The position numbers were made by a program, and so were the translations under genes. The notes below the pieces were generated by a model. That model ran no database searches, had not been told where the DNA came from, and worked only from the letters and a program-made list of their open reading frames with translations. This document shows, one piece after another, positions 51,201-63,764 of a DNA stretch of 64,000 nucleotides (position 1 is its first letter; the number at the start of each line of letters is the position of its first letter). The DNA comes from Lanius collurio (taxonomy: Eukaryota; Chordata; Aves; Passeriformes; Laniidae): contig JACBWW010000004.1 of the NCBI GenBank assembly GCA_020086605.1, positions 27,288,906-27,352,905 of the forward strand. Direction: 5' to 3'.

Positions 51201-54200
51201 TTTTCTGCAGAATGTGCTCATATGTAAAATGCAATTCAAAACAGCTGAGTAAATATTGATTCTAAGAAATTTTGCTCTTAGAGAAATTAAAACAATGCTA
51301 GAAACAACAAACAAATTACAAAAATGTAAAATGATACAGCTGCATGTAACTCGGGGAAAGCTAATATTTTGGAATTTGAAATGTATACTTGCAACAGGAA
51401 TTGCTAAAATATATTTTTTAATGAAGCTTGTGATGATCCCATTTATACTCAATGATGTACACCATTGCACAAAAAGGAAAAGAAGACTAATATTTCCCCT
51501 AGTAAAAGACATGAAAGCATCAAAAGGTTCATGTTTTTCAAAAGAAAGTTATGTAAAATTTATCATGCATTTGGGATACAGGTGCCTGCTAAAGCTGGTG
51601 TCTGTCTTTTGCCCATGAAGTCAAAGTTCACACGTCACTCATAAGACCTGAAAGATTAATTTACAAAAAGTCTATGTGATCACATTACAAGGTCAATGGC
51701 TTAAACACAAAGCACTGTGCACCCCAGTTGCTTGGAACTTTCTTTACTGCACATTGGAATGTTTTTGCCCAGTTGCTTTGGTAAAAAAGAACAACCAAAG
51801 TTCACAGCTGTGTTTCTGATGAATTAATGATGACATTGTTGGTTTTAGAGGACACTACACTACTCTCAGTTGTGTGGAATCACAGCTACTGAATCACTAG
51901 GCAATGAGAGAGTCAAGTGTTTTATGTGCTTCTTCCAATCAGTTAGGAGACACCTACTTATTCATTAGGCTAATTCAGATAGAGAGTTCCTTTTGAAATA
52001 CACTGCAAAAAGAACCGATTATGTTTTTCGAAACAAAACATAGGAGCTTAGGGTGAATGACAAATATTTAAAAATTATAACTTCTTTAACCAAGGATACC
52101 CACTGCTTAGGCTAACATGGTTTTCCATTAGGCTTATTAAAATTTCAAATTTTTAAAAGACTTCCAGGATAGATGGGCAAATTATTCAAATGAAATGTAC
52201 CAAGGACCAGATTGAAAAACAGTTTATAAATCAAACTAAGACAAGTATACCATATGTTCACAGAAAGATATACATCTCTGAAAACACATAGAGCAGCAGC
52301 AGTTTCCAGCACTATTATGCTGCATGAGACACAATAAAAGGAAACTAGAAGAGATGGAAGTTCCACGTCTCATTTTTTTTTATGCTAATGACAATAATAG
52401 AAACATATATAAACATCTAACTTGTTGTTTCAGACATAAAAGTGCTTGTAAATATCAAGGATGGATACAGCTACAGTCCGGAAGGATGATGCTGTGTAGT
52501 GGTAGTATTACCTTTACAATGTGACTGCACGTATGTATACCAGCCTGGCTGGCACAATCTGAGAGTTATATATAATTCCTAAGATGAATGAGTTTTAATT
52601 AAGAAAGACACATGGATCTGTGGATCTGAGCCACACAATGATATTTTATCTTTTCCAGAGACATCAGAAATTCATTCCTTCTGGAATTTTAAGAATGAAT
52701 TGTTGTGGATCTCACTGGTCTGTCTGGAAGGACACACAATTGATTTGTTCTTGCCTTACGGAATTTATTCACACATGTATCCCCTTACAGAACCAAGCAC
52801 TACTTCATATAGGAATTATTCAAATGCAGTTGATGCATTTAACACAGTCTACGTTTTATTTTATGCATTATTGGAATATTCCTTACACGGGTGAGTCATT
52901 TGTAGCTTTATGTGAGCCAATTTAATATTGGCTACCGGGAGCTATAGGCTCTCAGGCACCACCGTAAAATGCCATAAAATGGAATACAGAGAAAATAACA
53001 AGGCGAGGGACATGACATAAGTACTTTTATATTATATCCTCAAGTCACTCTTGGGAAAGAGGATTAAAGCACTTCAGTCTCACTACTCAGAGATGGAAGT
53101 GCTAAGCACTGTGTCACAACATCTTGCACCTTTTTAGGCATGCTCTCTTTGGCTTGCCTTTCTCCCCATGACAGAGCACAGTTTCACCAACAGCCAGGAA
53201 CAGGACCGCACCAAATCTATTCCGCACCTTATCAAGGATGGAGAGGTTTCCCTTAGAAGACAACCCTTTCAGTTTGAAACAGCGGGCTTACAAAAAACTA
53301 AATTTAGTTTCCCCATTGCCAACTGAATGTTTGAACCATGAGATAAATTGAGTCACTAGAAGAGCTCTTCCTTGCTTGAAACAAAAATGTTTTAGAAGTG
53401 CTTAGCTTTACAAATTCCTCTAGGTTTTAGATCTTAAGAAGACAAAGGCACCTGACTGGAGCCCACATAAAAGAACCCCAAACTCCAGAAAGGGTGAGTC
53501 CACAGACGTTTGGGTTCTGAGTTTGGGGTTTTTTTCCCCACTTATAAGTTAGCCTTAGGCTGTTCCCAGCTCAGTAAACTGGCTGCTCTAAATATTATTC
53601 TAAACCCACATAATCCTCGCCCTGAAGTGCAGAGAAAGCCCAGGAATTAACATATATTCACTCAATACAATTTTAACTGACTACCCCAGGTGGGAGGGCA
53701 GAATGTGCTAAGGCACTGTACCTACCTTTGTTTCATGATGTTTCTAGGATAAAAATTCACATCTTGCTTAAAAAAAATCAACTCAAAAACCTCAGTAATG
53801 AAAAGATGAAAAGGAATCAGTGATTTAAGTCTCTCTTTTGCTTGATTTATATCTCTGTAAGATAAGGTAAGGGTGTGCAAGTATGTATGCATATACCCAT
53901 TACACACCCTAATGAGCTAGTTAAATCATTTACTGGCTTATTCACAAAACCAGAAATATTGGGAGGGGCATAGGAAAAGGCTGCAAATGAAATCAGTACA
54001 AAATAATAAAGTATTAAGAAAAAATAATTAAGTGAAGTGAATGTGTAGAATGCAAATTCCTACTCTGCATATGTAATTACAGAATTTTGTAAAGTCCCAA
54101 TATTTGACTCCAGGACATGCAAAAAAAATCTAAATCACAGTATCTTCCAAAACCACAAAGCAGACCCATATGTTCATGAAACAAACCATATGGAAAAAAA

Positions 54201-56049
54201 ATCAATCTTTTAAAAGTATTCAGGAATAATAACAAGACTCATCAAAGAATTCTAATAATTTCTATAATGAGAAACTTAAGATTTATTCTTCTCATGACAT
54301 AGGAAAAAAGTTATACTGAAATCTTTAAAAGGCTACTCTGGGAAAAAAAGAAGTGATGGATATTTGGTAATAAAAACAAATATAATGAGATAAGAAATGA
54401 AAGGACCGTTTTCCTTCTCCAAATGAGGCCTCTTTGTAAGAGATGAGCAGTACTTGGTTGAGAGTTTTACCAAGAGGGAATCTTTTGGTTTTGGGACAGC
54501 TGTGAGGGGCAAGTACTGTATTGCCCATGCAAAAAGGGGAATAGTGTGACACAGAGGAGGAGAGAAAGCCCTGCCATGCTCCTAGTGCTTACATCTGGTT
54601 ACAGCTACAGTATAAAGGCACGTCGGCCTCGAGTTAAGAGCACTCCATAGAAGGTGCCAGCAGATTCTGAGACATGAACAGTTACACAGTCAAGGAACTA
54701 ACAATACATCTCATTCAATCCCTCATCCTAATACAAAAGTGAACCTGAGCCTAAATTGAAAAAACACCTGTGGCCATTCTGAAGCCACTGCAAATTAAAC
54801 AAGAGGAGTTTAACCTGCTAAACTTCAATTGCTGCTAGAAGTTCTATATACAGTTTCTATCATGCAGGAAATAAAGACCAAAGACACTGTACCCATACAA
54901 GGGTAAATTATGTTTTTAATTCAATCTATTCTGGCTTTTCTATGGAACTGTTTTCTGTTCAGCTACTTAACTGTATCTCCATTTAACCTATTTGAAAAAA
55001 AATTACTATCAAGGGGACAAAATTATTCAGTCAAAAGATTGAGAACTCTGAATTCCTTGAATAAATATGCAAGAAAGAATACTAATACGGGCAAATTATG
55101 CAATATTGTATATGCTAAAAATGAGAACTCAGACCCACAAATCTTTTCGCAGAATGCTGTTTTTATTCATAAAGGTGATCACAAAACTGAGATTACAGCA
55201 AAAAAAATTAAAATTTGAGAAAGGTAAGCACAAAACAAAGTCAAACTAAGAGAAAAATGAATTCTATATTTCTTCTAAAATTAGACACAGTATGACACTT
55301 CAAGAGATTAAATTTTACATATTTGAACAGTAAAGCAAAGTATTTTATTGACAACCATGTAACAGTAAGATTGCTATAAAATATTGGAAAGAGGAAAACA
55401 TTGATGAACAGAGCTAAATACAAGAGGTGATATACTTCACAAAACTGAAGGAATGTTTAATTCAACCTTCTCTATTATTAATTCCTTCATTAGATATTTC
55501 ATGTAATTTAGGACCATACTCTTAATACTACCATCTTCACTTACCTCACACAAAGTAAAATAACATAAGCAGAAGGTCTATGGTCTGTTCATCAGCACAC
55601 ATCTTCTAATCTCTGCATATGCATTGGCACAGACTGTAATCACGCCTGATTTATTAGTGCAGTTCAGTGACTCCTTTATCACTATCTAATCCTGACTGCT
55701 ATATATCCTACAATTGCCAACTATCTACACAGCACCTATTGCACAGTATGTCTGGCACTATAAAAGTACTGAACTGTAATTAAAATTACAGCATTATTAA
55801 ACTTACTAAAGCCACTGCTGAAGATAAGTGCAAAAGGTAGCTTTCTGAGGAGAGTTAGCTTGGACATTCTACAGTATTACCTGATGAGAACATTATATTT
55901 CAAGCATATGAACATTTCAGACAATAGAAAATATCACAAGGTAAAGCCAAGGCATTCTGCTATGCTCTTTGCACCTGCATATTTCATTGTTCCTATCTAA
56001 TAACTACAAGGAGTTTGAGTAGAGCCACAGACAATATCCAGATGTGAGA
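48258..56049. other. Presumed FSIP1 intron, no supported gene
   Basis: About 7.8 kb of AT-rich sequence. I looked for FSIP1-like exons on the - strand and found none with family similarity. One weak splice-flanked open frame (53,726-53,854) was considered and rejected. No repeats of known family were recognised. Confidence 0.55.
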
Positions 56050-56325
56050 TTATCGGATGCATCTTTTAATAGCACCAAGGAACTCACAGCCTACAGAAGG
56101 TAAAGGGTAAAAGGATTCAAAAAAATTCTTTTCCTTTTTAATTTTGGCTTGTTCAAAGGCTTGCCTGGGGGCAAGGTGCTTCAAAACCACTTCAGGGTGG
56201 TCCACTGTAGTTGAATTCTCCTGCTCATCACTCTCTTTGGCATCTAAATATAAGAGAAATTCTTGTAAAGCAGTACTAAATATTTGTTTGTATTTCCCTG
56301 CTTCAGAGGATTTTCTTCCTGTAAA
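56050..56325 (-). CDS. Unrecognised exon-like open frame, 91 codons, product unknown
   Basis: A stop-free - strand frame with no ATG, bounded by TGA (56,326-56,328) and TAA. A splice acceptor (GATTTACAG) places a possible exon start at 56,318. Possible donors are TTCT followed by GTAGGC (exon end 56,095, phase 0) and GGCT followed by GTGAGT (exon end 56,088, phase 1). The predicted peptide is hydrophilic and helix-like in its middle (RQAFEQAKIKKEKNFFES) with an acidic stretch before it (DAKESDEQEN), unlike a random AT-rich frame. With the phase-0 donor it would join the FSIP1 terminal exon in frame. I do not recognise it in mammalian FSIP1. It could be a lineage-specific FSIP1 exon, an exon of another transcript, or an old transposon fragment. 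Confidence 0.35.
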   Translation of the reverse strand, partial: FTGRKSSEAGKYKQIFSTALQEFLLYLDAKESDEQENSTTVDHPEVVLKHLAPRQAFEQAKIKKEKNFFESFYPLPSVGCEFLGAIKRCIR

Positions 56326-56672
56326 TCACAAGACCTTTAGAGTTCATCTATTTCCTCTAGCACCTTCCCCCAGTGTATTTTCCAAAAGCAAGATAATATA
56401 TCTAAACAAAATTCCACTCTTTAAATTTTCGGACATGTACCTTATCCCAACCTTGCCAAAAGTCAAGGGTTACTATCATGTAATTCGTAGTTATAACATG
56501 CAAAGCATGGTATTCATATACATGGTAAACAAAAACCTCATATTTATGCTTTTAATGTATTTCCTCCTTTCTTCATAAACATTAAGAATACTGGGTTCGT
56601 CTGTGTGAAACAGTCAACCAATGCAGTATATCCAATAAAATAATAAATAGAAAAATCCTTTGGTTGAAAGAA

Positions 56673-56690
56673 GTTAGTACTAGTACTAAC
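56673..56690. repeat. 18-bp perfect palindrome plus short tandem copy
   Basis: GTTAGTACTAGTACTAAC equals its own reverse complement. It is followed at once by a repeated ACAAATACTA-type unit up to about 56,709. Low-level local structure about 55 bp left of the CR1/LTR insertion; function unknown. Confidence 0.85.
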
Positions 56691-56744
56691 AAATACTAAC
56701 AAATACTAAGTCAGATTTCTTGAAAGATACAAACTCATTTCATC

Positions 56745-57310
56745 ATATATAGAACCACAGGACTATAGCATAGTTGAGGTTTGTGGAGGTGCCTTCCCCT
56801 GAAATCCTGGGGGGAGGGACCCTGCAGGGTACGCGTCTGTCCCTGTCCCCATGTCACGCGTGCCCCATACCTGTTCCTGACTGGTTGGTTGGTTTGGGTG
56901 CCTGGGGCCCAGGGAGAGAGAGAGGGTGCCATGACTGGGAGGCTGCCTGGGAACTCCAGCCATGCAGCTGGAGGGATAAAATAATCCCTGAACATCTACA
57001 AGAAATATCGCTTCATCTTCCTTCCAAGTTCATCGCTGTCTTATTCATGTTGTAAGGATTTCCCGCACTACAACAGAGGTTGGAAGGGACCTCTGGAGAT
57101 TGCCTGGTCCAAATACTCTGCTTAAGTCAGAATCAACTAGAGTAGGTTGATTGGGTTGTGTCCAGACAGGTTCCAATTCTCTTTGGGGATGAAGACTCCA
57201 CAACCTCTTAGTCACCTGTCCTAGTGTTCAATCACTTTTAAAGGTTTGAGTTTTTTCCCTCTTATGTTTAAAAGAAACATCTTGTATTTCAGTTTGCCCC
57301 CATCTCTTTT
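56745..57310 (-). mobile_element. CR1 LINE 3' end, antisense, split by a solo LTR
   Basis: The left part (about 56,745-56,781) is a degraded CR1 3' terminus ending in GAGGTT. The right part resumes at 57,076 with 'gaggttggaagggacctctg', then 'gattgggttgtgtccagaca', 'gaagactccacaacctctta' and 'gtgttcaatcacttttaaag'. Removing the LTR and one copy of GAGGTT restores a continuous CR1 3' region, showing that the LTR arrived after the CR1. Confidence 0.88.
56782..57075 (+). mobile_element. Solo LTR (294 bp) with 6-bp target duplication
   Basis: Begins TGTGGAGGTG and ends CACTACAACA, giving the TG...CA ends of a retroviral LTR with imperfect terminal inverted repeats. It is flanked on both sides by GAGGTT (56,776-56,781 and 57,076-57,081), an exact 6-bp duplication typical of class II (alpha/beta-like) avian endogenous retroviruses. 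The left two thirds are GC-rich, unlike the surroundings. A TATA-like GGATAAAATAA at about 56,974 sets the + orientation. No viral coding sequence is present. The exact duplication implies a fairly recent insertion. Confidence 0.85.
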
Positions 57311-60300
57311 CTTTTCTGAAGGAAAGAATACTAAAGTAATGCTTATGAAGCATGATTTGTAAGCTAGTTTCCACCAATTGCATTCTGAGTCTAATGAAAC
57401 TTCAATAACCCCAAAATACTTACAAAGGAGTGTCTGAAAAACATTCACACAATGCCAGGAATTTAATACTCTTAACCAACATAAGATTTTAAAGCTTTTT
57501 CTTAAAAAAATCAAAAAATATGTGCCATCATCAATAAGCACAAGGAAGACTGTCTATCTCACATTTCATCTTCTAACACCAAGTTAATTAATTTTCCTTT
57601 AACAGTCTCAGTAAATCATCATAACAGTTTGACAACACATTGCTCATGAACATCATCTTCTGGGCTTGCTACAGTCACTATTTGCTTGACTGTTCTAAAA
57701 AAGCTAAAATCATCAGCCAGTTGCTGGGTTTCACAAGATGGCTAACAACACAGATTCAAAAAAAAAACATAAAAATGAAAGAATGGATGAAATTCATCTG
57801 AGTTTTACACTGGAATTTGTTGTCAAGTCAAACATTTACCAAGAACTTTTTAGTACAGAACTGCTCTTTGTCAAACATATAAAGTAAATATCTGAGTCTA
57901 AGGCTTGCATGGATTGCCATCCGATGTGATGGCTGCTGTTTATGAAACCTCCATAAACTATCCTGACAACAGCTGTTAGAAGGAAAATCATGGCAACAGA
58001 GAACTCAACGTAGGCCAGGTATTGTGGAATCTACTCCTGATCTCCAGAGAGTTTGTGCAGTCCGTGGTGAACCCATTGTAACGACGGCTCCACTACCAGT
58101 GCTAGCACCACTGCCACAGTCACAGTGCCCAATGTCACCTGAGAGATGGCAGAGGGTGATACAATATCATACCCTTATGTTGTATTAAGCCCTACAGAAA
58201 TGGCATACTTCTGCTTTATCTCTCCACCCTCTTGGGACAAGGAGTCCTCTCTGCCAGTCTTGTTGATCACTACCCTCAAATATACTTTTTTTCCAGATTG
58301 TTTTAGATGCAGCTGAATTGCCAAGCACTTACTGGACTTGTGCTAAATATCATGTCTGTTCCCACAGCATATGGGCAAGTGACTTAAGAGCCACAACCTC
58401 CTCCAGCTCACAGAGTTTCTTTCTTCAACCACAAAGTATAAGCCCCAGATTGCAAGTTAGGAAAAACTCCAGAGATTTCTAGTATGAGAGTCTAGATGTA
58501 CAACATCTGCGTAATAAAATTAAATTTATGCTTGCTATATTGCATCATGAAATCCAAGTGAATCATAGAGCTCAAAGATTATTTTAGGCCTTTCAGTCTT
58601 AGCTAAAACTCTTACTTTATTCATGAAACTACAAATTAATACTAATACTCAATCAACTCCTTCACTGTCCCTTTTACTTTTCTTCCTATATATTTTTTCA
58701 AATATTAATACAAAAATGAGAAGTTTGCTTCACTGATTACTAAGTCTATGAGGTCGATGAGTTTTCTTTGACAATGAGAAATTTACTAGATGTTCCTTAG
58801 CAGACCACAAATTGTATTTAAAACTGAATTTAATGCTTGGGGAAATACTCTTCTGTACCAGAGTTACATTTTTTCTTAAGTGATTCACTCTATAACAACA
58901 AGGTATTCACATTACGAAAACAATTCCAGGTCTCAGATTAAGTTAATACTGCATAACCTTAGATGCAAAGCATTTTTAACTTTTATTGAGGCTTCATGAC
59001 TGCTCGAATCCACACGTAATGCTTTCAAATGAACAGAATTAAAAATTGAATAAAAGATAAAATACATGAAAGAAAACATTTACTTGGCAATTTAATATAC
59101 ACTGTTAATATACAATGAAAAATAAATTACACTACACAATACCTGTTGATCTACCTTCTTCTCATGAATAAATGCTTATCTCAATTCTTTATTAACTGAG
59201 GATGTTTTACAGCCTTTTCACAGATGACTGTTACTGGAGTGCCTTCAGATACAACATAATTTGTATTCAGCATTTCACAGGTACAGATTTATTGATAATC
59301 TAGGGAAACTGTACCCTCTCAATAATGTATTATTCAACATATCCACTCTAGATCTTGCCACAACCAATTCTTTCAAGGATTGCAGTTTCCCTATTACTGC
59401 TGTCACTGCATATAGTTCTAACTCTGTAACATCTCCTCTTGCCTACATAGAAAATTAGACATTTTGAAAAGAAACAGGAAAAATCACCTAGAAGGGACTA
59501 TGAAAGATCTCCTACTCCAAGCCCCCTAGAAATATTTAACTATCCTCAAGCCATTTCCAATTCAGCTTTTGTCTAATGTCTTTTCAGGCCCCTAGTGGAT
59601 ACAGGTTACTTAAAAACCCAAGCTATTTACTCTTTTCTGGATTTTTTTTTTCTTAAAATGAGGCACAATTTCTCTTTTGTCTTTTCACTATGGAAACCAT
59701 TTCCTTCATTCCACTTTGCAGAAGTGCATATTTGAAGATTGCTACTACATCCTCCCAAGAGTTCTCTCATTCATTCCTACTCATCCCAGGTCTTTCCATA
59801 TTGGTGTAGTTATTTTCTAGGTCTGTGATTTAGGCACCTAGACATTGTTTGATGGTCTCCTTTGCTCTCGCACCATCCAGTCCACTGCTCTTTCACTAAG
59901 GTTTGCATAATAAAATATGGAATTCCAATTGAGACTGAACAAACAGAAAACAACCCACACAGAACAAAAATCTTTTTTATGCATCACAGTATGATAGTTC
60001 ACAGATTTTGAAACATGACTCAGTCAATTCAGAAGCTACTATAAACCTGAGAAACTTTCCACCTAAACAGGTATTATCCTTTGTATTTGTGCTGTTATTT
60101 CTAATTGCACCACCTTGATGAATTGTATTCTAACTATTTTTGGACCATTTTTATACAATACTCATTTTTTTAAAGATACTGACACATCTGACAACATCAT
60201 GCTACCAAAAAAATTAATAAGCATTCATAACTGTTCATTTCAATTTCCAGGACATAAATGAAATTTCATAATAAAATTGAGCCAAGGAAAAATCCCTTCA

Positions 60301-61689
60301 TAGTCACGTTCCACTGACTGTTCCACAATGAACATTTAACATTTCTAGCCTGCATGTGTAAATTGATTTGAACCCAACATCAATCCACTGCTTCTATCTA
60401 AATGGCCTCTGCTACGCTGCCATAGGAAGAAGTCCTTTTCATTATACTATTTTTCTTGACAAATCTGTTAGCTGTTTCATCCTTGTTATTTTTTCCTTAT
60501 TTTAAAAAATAAGTACATCTCTCCCATTTGCTATCTCTCAGTAACCACTCTTGTGGCTGTTTTTAATTTTGACTAAGAATATTTCTGAAATTTCTTCTTG
60601 CAGTAATTTATGTCTGATGAAGCCTGTCAACCAGATAATTTGAAAACATCCAGTCTATGTAGAGAATCTGTCTTAGTTTTGGAGAGATTTTTTTGCAACG
60701 GATAGAGATGCTAGTTCACTGATACTAGAAATACTAAGGTTAGCACTTGCATACAATTTTTTTAGTAAAGCATGATGTAGAAAGAAAAAAAAATTACGAA
60801 CTTTGTCCTCAGCATGACCTAAAATAGGTTTGGTCCTCCTTTTAATAGAAGGATTTTCTAACATTCAGTATTGGTTTCTTTGACATATCTTGCTCATTTC
60901 AGCACCTATGAGCCTTAGCCTTTCTGAAAATTCTCTCTCTAAACTGGTATTTTTCTTTTATATTTATCTGTATTACCTTACTAATTTAAGATTTTTTTTT
61001 CCCTTTTCCTATAATGTCTTTGTGTGTTTGAAATCAAAAAATGAGCTCCAAGCCTTTTTTTGCAACTGGATTACCTTCACTTCTGACCTCTCACTTTTAA
61101 AATTAGTTTGAAAGTTTGGGGAGTGGGAGGTTTGTTGTTTTTTAAAAAGCTTCCTTTCAATCCTTATTCCTTTGAGAAGTTCAGTTCTATTAGTTCTCAG
61201 AGGCTGCTTCTTGACATCCACTGTTTCTATTTTGTTTTCTTTACTAAACATTGTGAGTGCCATCATTTCACTGTCACATCAATCAAGTTGCCTTTCACTT
61301 AGCCATTCCTAGCTGGTTTCTCACTATTTAGAACTACAGCTATAGAAACTTTCCAGCAAGTTGCTTTCATTTTCCTTCTAAAAAAAGAAAAACCAAAACA
61401 CTATGACATTACTAAAAGGAAAAAAAGGCGCCAGTGAATGCTTGTTAAACTTACTCTATTATACCTTTCCCAAAGGATATCTGGGTAATTAAACATTTTG
61501 TCACACCACCAAATCCTAAATTGCTTTGTTAACTGCTTAACACATTCTGCATACGTTTATTGATCTTCTGTGGTGATCTGCTCATTTTGACTTTATCTCA
61601 TTTTCCCTTCAGACTTTAATAATTTATTCAATAACTCTAGATTCCCCTAAATTTTTGATACGTATGCTTTTCCCTTCTGATTCTTTGGC
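57311..61689. other. Presumed FSIP1 intron, no supported gene
   Basis: AT-rich DNA. The only unusual part is a locally GC-richer patch at about 57,990-58,175 with a short - strand open frame described under findings. No recognised repeat family or RNA gene. Confidence 0.5.
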
Positions 61690-62625
61690 CTGACTTGGAA
61701 AAGGTTATACGTTGTTATTATAGTACCCCACCTCTTCACTGCCCTTTCTTGGACACACTCTAGCACCTCAATGTCCTCCCTGAATTGAAGGGCCCAGAAC
61801 TGGACACAGCACTCAAGTGTGGCCTCACCAGTGCTGAGTACAGTGGAAAATAATTTCCCTGGTCCTGCTGGCCACACTATTTTTGATACAGACCAGAATG
61901 CCACTGGTCTTGCCACCAAGGCACATGCTGGATTATGTTCAGCCAGCTGTTGACTAACATCCCCAGATTGTTTTCCACTGGGCACCTTTCCAACCACTCT
62001 TCCTGCAACACTGCATGGTTTATTGTGGCCAAAGTGCATGACTTGCCACTTGGTTTTGTTGAACCTTAGGCTGTTGGTATCAGCCCATCTGTCCAGCTTG
62101 TCCAGATTCCTCTGCAGAGTCCTACTACCCTCCAGTAGATCAATACTCAACTTGGTGTCATCTGTAAATTTGTTAATAGTAGACCCAACCCCCTCATCCA
62201 GATCATCAAAGAAGCTATAAAACAGGTCTCAGCCAAACACTGATCCCTGGGGGACACCACTAGTGACTGGCTGGGAGCTGGATGCAGTACCATTCATCCC
62301 CACTCTCTGGCCCTGACTGTCCAGCCAGTTCTTAACTCAGCCAAGAGTGCACCTATCCAAGCCATGGGCTGCCAGCTTGTCCCCAAGAAGGCCATGGCAG
62401 ACAGTATTAAAGGCTTTACTGAAGTCAGATAGGCTAAATCCACAGCCTTTCCCTCATCCACGAAGGTGGTCACCTGGTCATAAAAGGAGATCAGGTTGAC
62501 CAGCAGAACCTGCCTCTCCTAAACCCCTACTGGCTGGGTCTGATCCCTTGTGCTGTGTGATCACACTCAACATGACCTGCTCCATAGCCCTGTTGGGCAC
62601 AAATCTTGCATGCTATAAAAACAGA
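61690..62625 (-). mobile_element. CR1 LINE fragment, antisense, includes end of the reverse transcriptase ORF
   Basis: The longest CR1 piece in the window, about 0.9 kb. Antisense landmarks: 'gaagggcccagaactggaca', 'ggtcctgctggccacactat', 'ttggtgtcatctgtaaattt', 'tgatccctgggggacaccac', 'aggctttactgaagtcagat' and 'aaggagatcaggttgaccag'. This is the region spanning the C-terminal end of the CR1 ORF2 and what follows it. The frame is interrupted by stops and small indels, so the copy is dead. Confidence 0.92.
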
Positions 62626-63764
62626 ATCAGATTCCACTCAGAATTTATAAAAGAGAGACCCGATTAACTTCTACTTCACAACTCAGACAGCTTTTTGAGT
62701 AAAAAGGCCCTCCTTTCCTCCTGTCCTAGAGACATATGGGGGTTCTATAACATAACCGGTCTCATCAGGAATTAGATCTAAAACTGGGGGGTTTAAGCAT
62801 ATAGGTTTTTAATTTACCACCTAAAATGCCCAAATATTCTTTCTCTTTAAATTCTTCCCACATTTTCCACTGGAAGAGATATTTGCACTCATTTCCTGCA
62901 ACAAAGGTGTTACTGTGCTTTATTATAACAACTGTGCTATAACCCTGCTAACATCTATGAAGGTGGTTTTACTGGTTGGTTTGGGTTTTTTGTTAAATGT
63001 GTAAGTGAAAGTAAAAGCAATTTAAAAGTGCCAGGCATTAAGCCTAAGCAAGATAGAGGTCAGAAAAGCCAATAAGTATTAAAAATTGAAAGGAGGGAGT
63101 AAATCTTTATATTTAAGACATTGACAAACACACAAATGCAGTAATGTGAGGAAAGCCAGTTCTATCTAACTTGGCTCCCATTTGCTAGATGAGTTTTCAC
63201 CTTCATAATGCTTCAGGCTGATGCTAGCTGGGTGACTAGCAAGTTTGATTTGAGTTTAAACAAAGTACAAGTTGATCATAATTAGAGAATACCCACTACA
63301 GATTTTAAATACCTGTATAATCCTTTTTTTAAAAAGCACTGGCACAGCCTTGCAGCATTCCTCAGCAACTACTTATTAAGAGATGAACAAGAACCCAAAC
63401 ATGAAGCTTGTTTGTTTCAAAACACAAAACGTCCACCACAATGGACTAACACCATGTAAACACATTTTTTTTCCCTTCATTTAAGATGTAGACATTTAGA
63501 ATAATAGGAATTATTTCTCTGAGAAAGGCAATCATTTCCTGTGAAGTATTCCCAGCTTCTAGTCAACATGCTGAAATGGAGCAACACATTTCACACATAT
63601 ACAAGTTCGCCCTCAAAAAGAAAGGAAATTTGCCCAAAGTTGAAGAAGCAAAAATCTCTAAAATGGACAGTGACATAAATGGTAGCAGACAATCATCTCA
63701 TTGATTATAAATACAAAAACATGATAAGAAATTAGGATAAATGATATTAAATAATAAAATATTA
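62626..63764. other. Presumed FSIP1 intron between two CR1 copies
   Basis: AT-rich sequence without recognised genes or repeats. Confidence 0.5.

Noticed and set aside
51135..51512. 125-codon - strand frame as part of FSIP1
   Set aside because: Hydrophobic, no similarity to FSIP1; the acceptor-like CTGCAG inside it opens only 20 codons before a stop.
53726..53854. - strand open frame with acceptor CTTATCTTACAG and donor GTAGGT as an FSIP1 exon
   Set aside because: The translated peptide is hydrophobic and unlike FSIP1, its phases (2 in, 2 out) do not fit the terminal exon, and chance splice-like sites are common.
55558..55640. Strong donor-like GTAAGT on the - strand near 55,553
   Set aside because: The upstream acceptor is poor and all three frames of the putative exon contain stops.
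61647..62150. 167-codon - strand frame as a host gene
   Set aside because: It is a remnant of the CR1 ORF2 3' region with typical CR1 phrases in the DNA.
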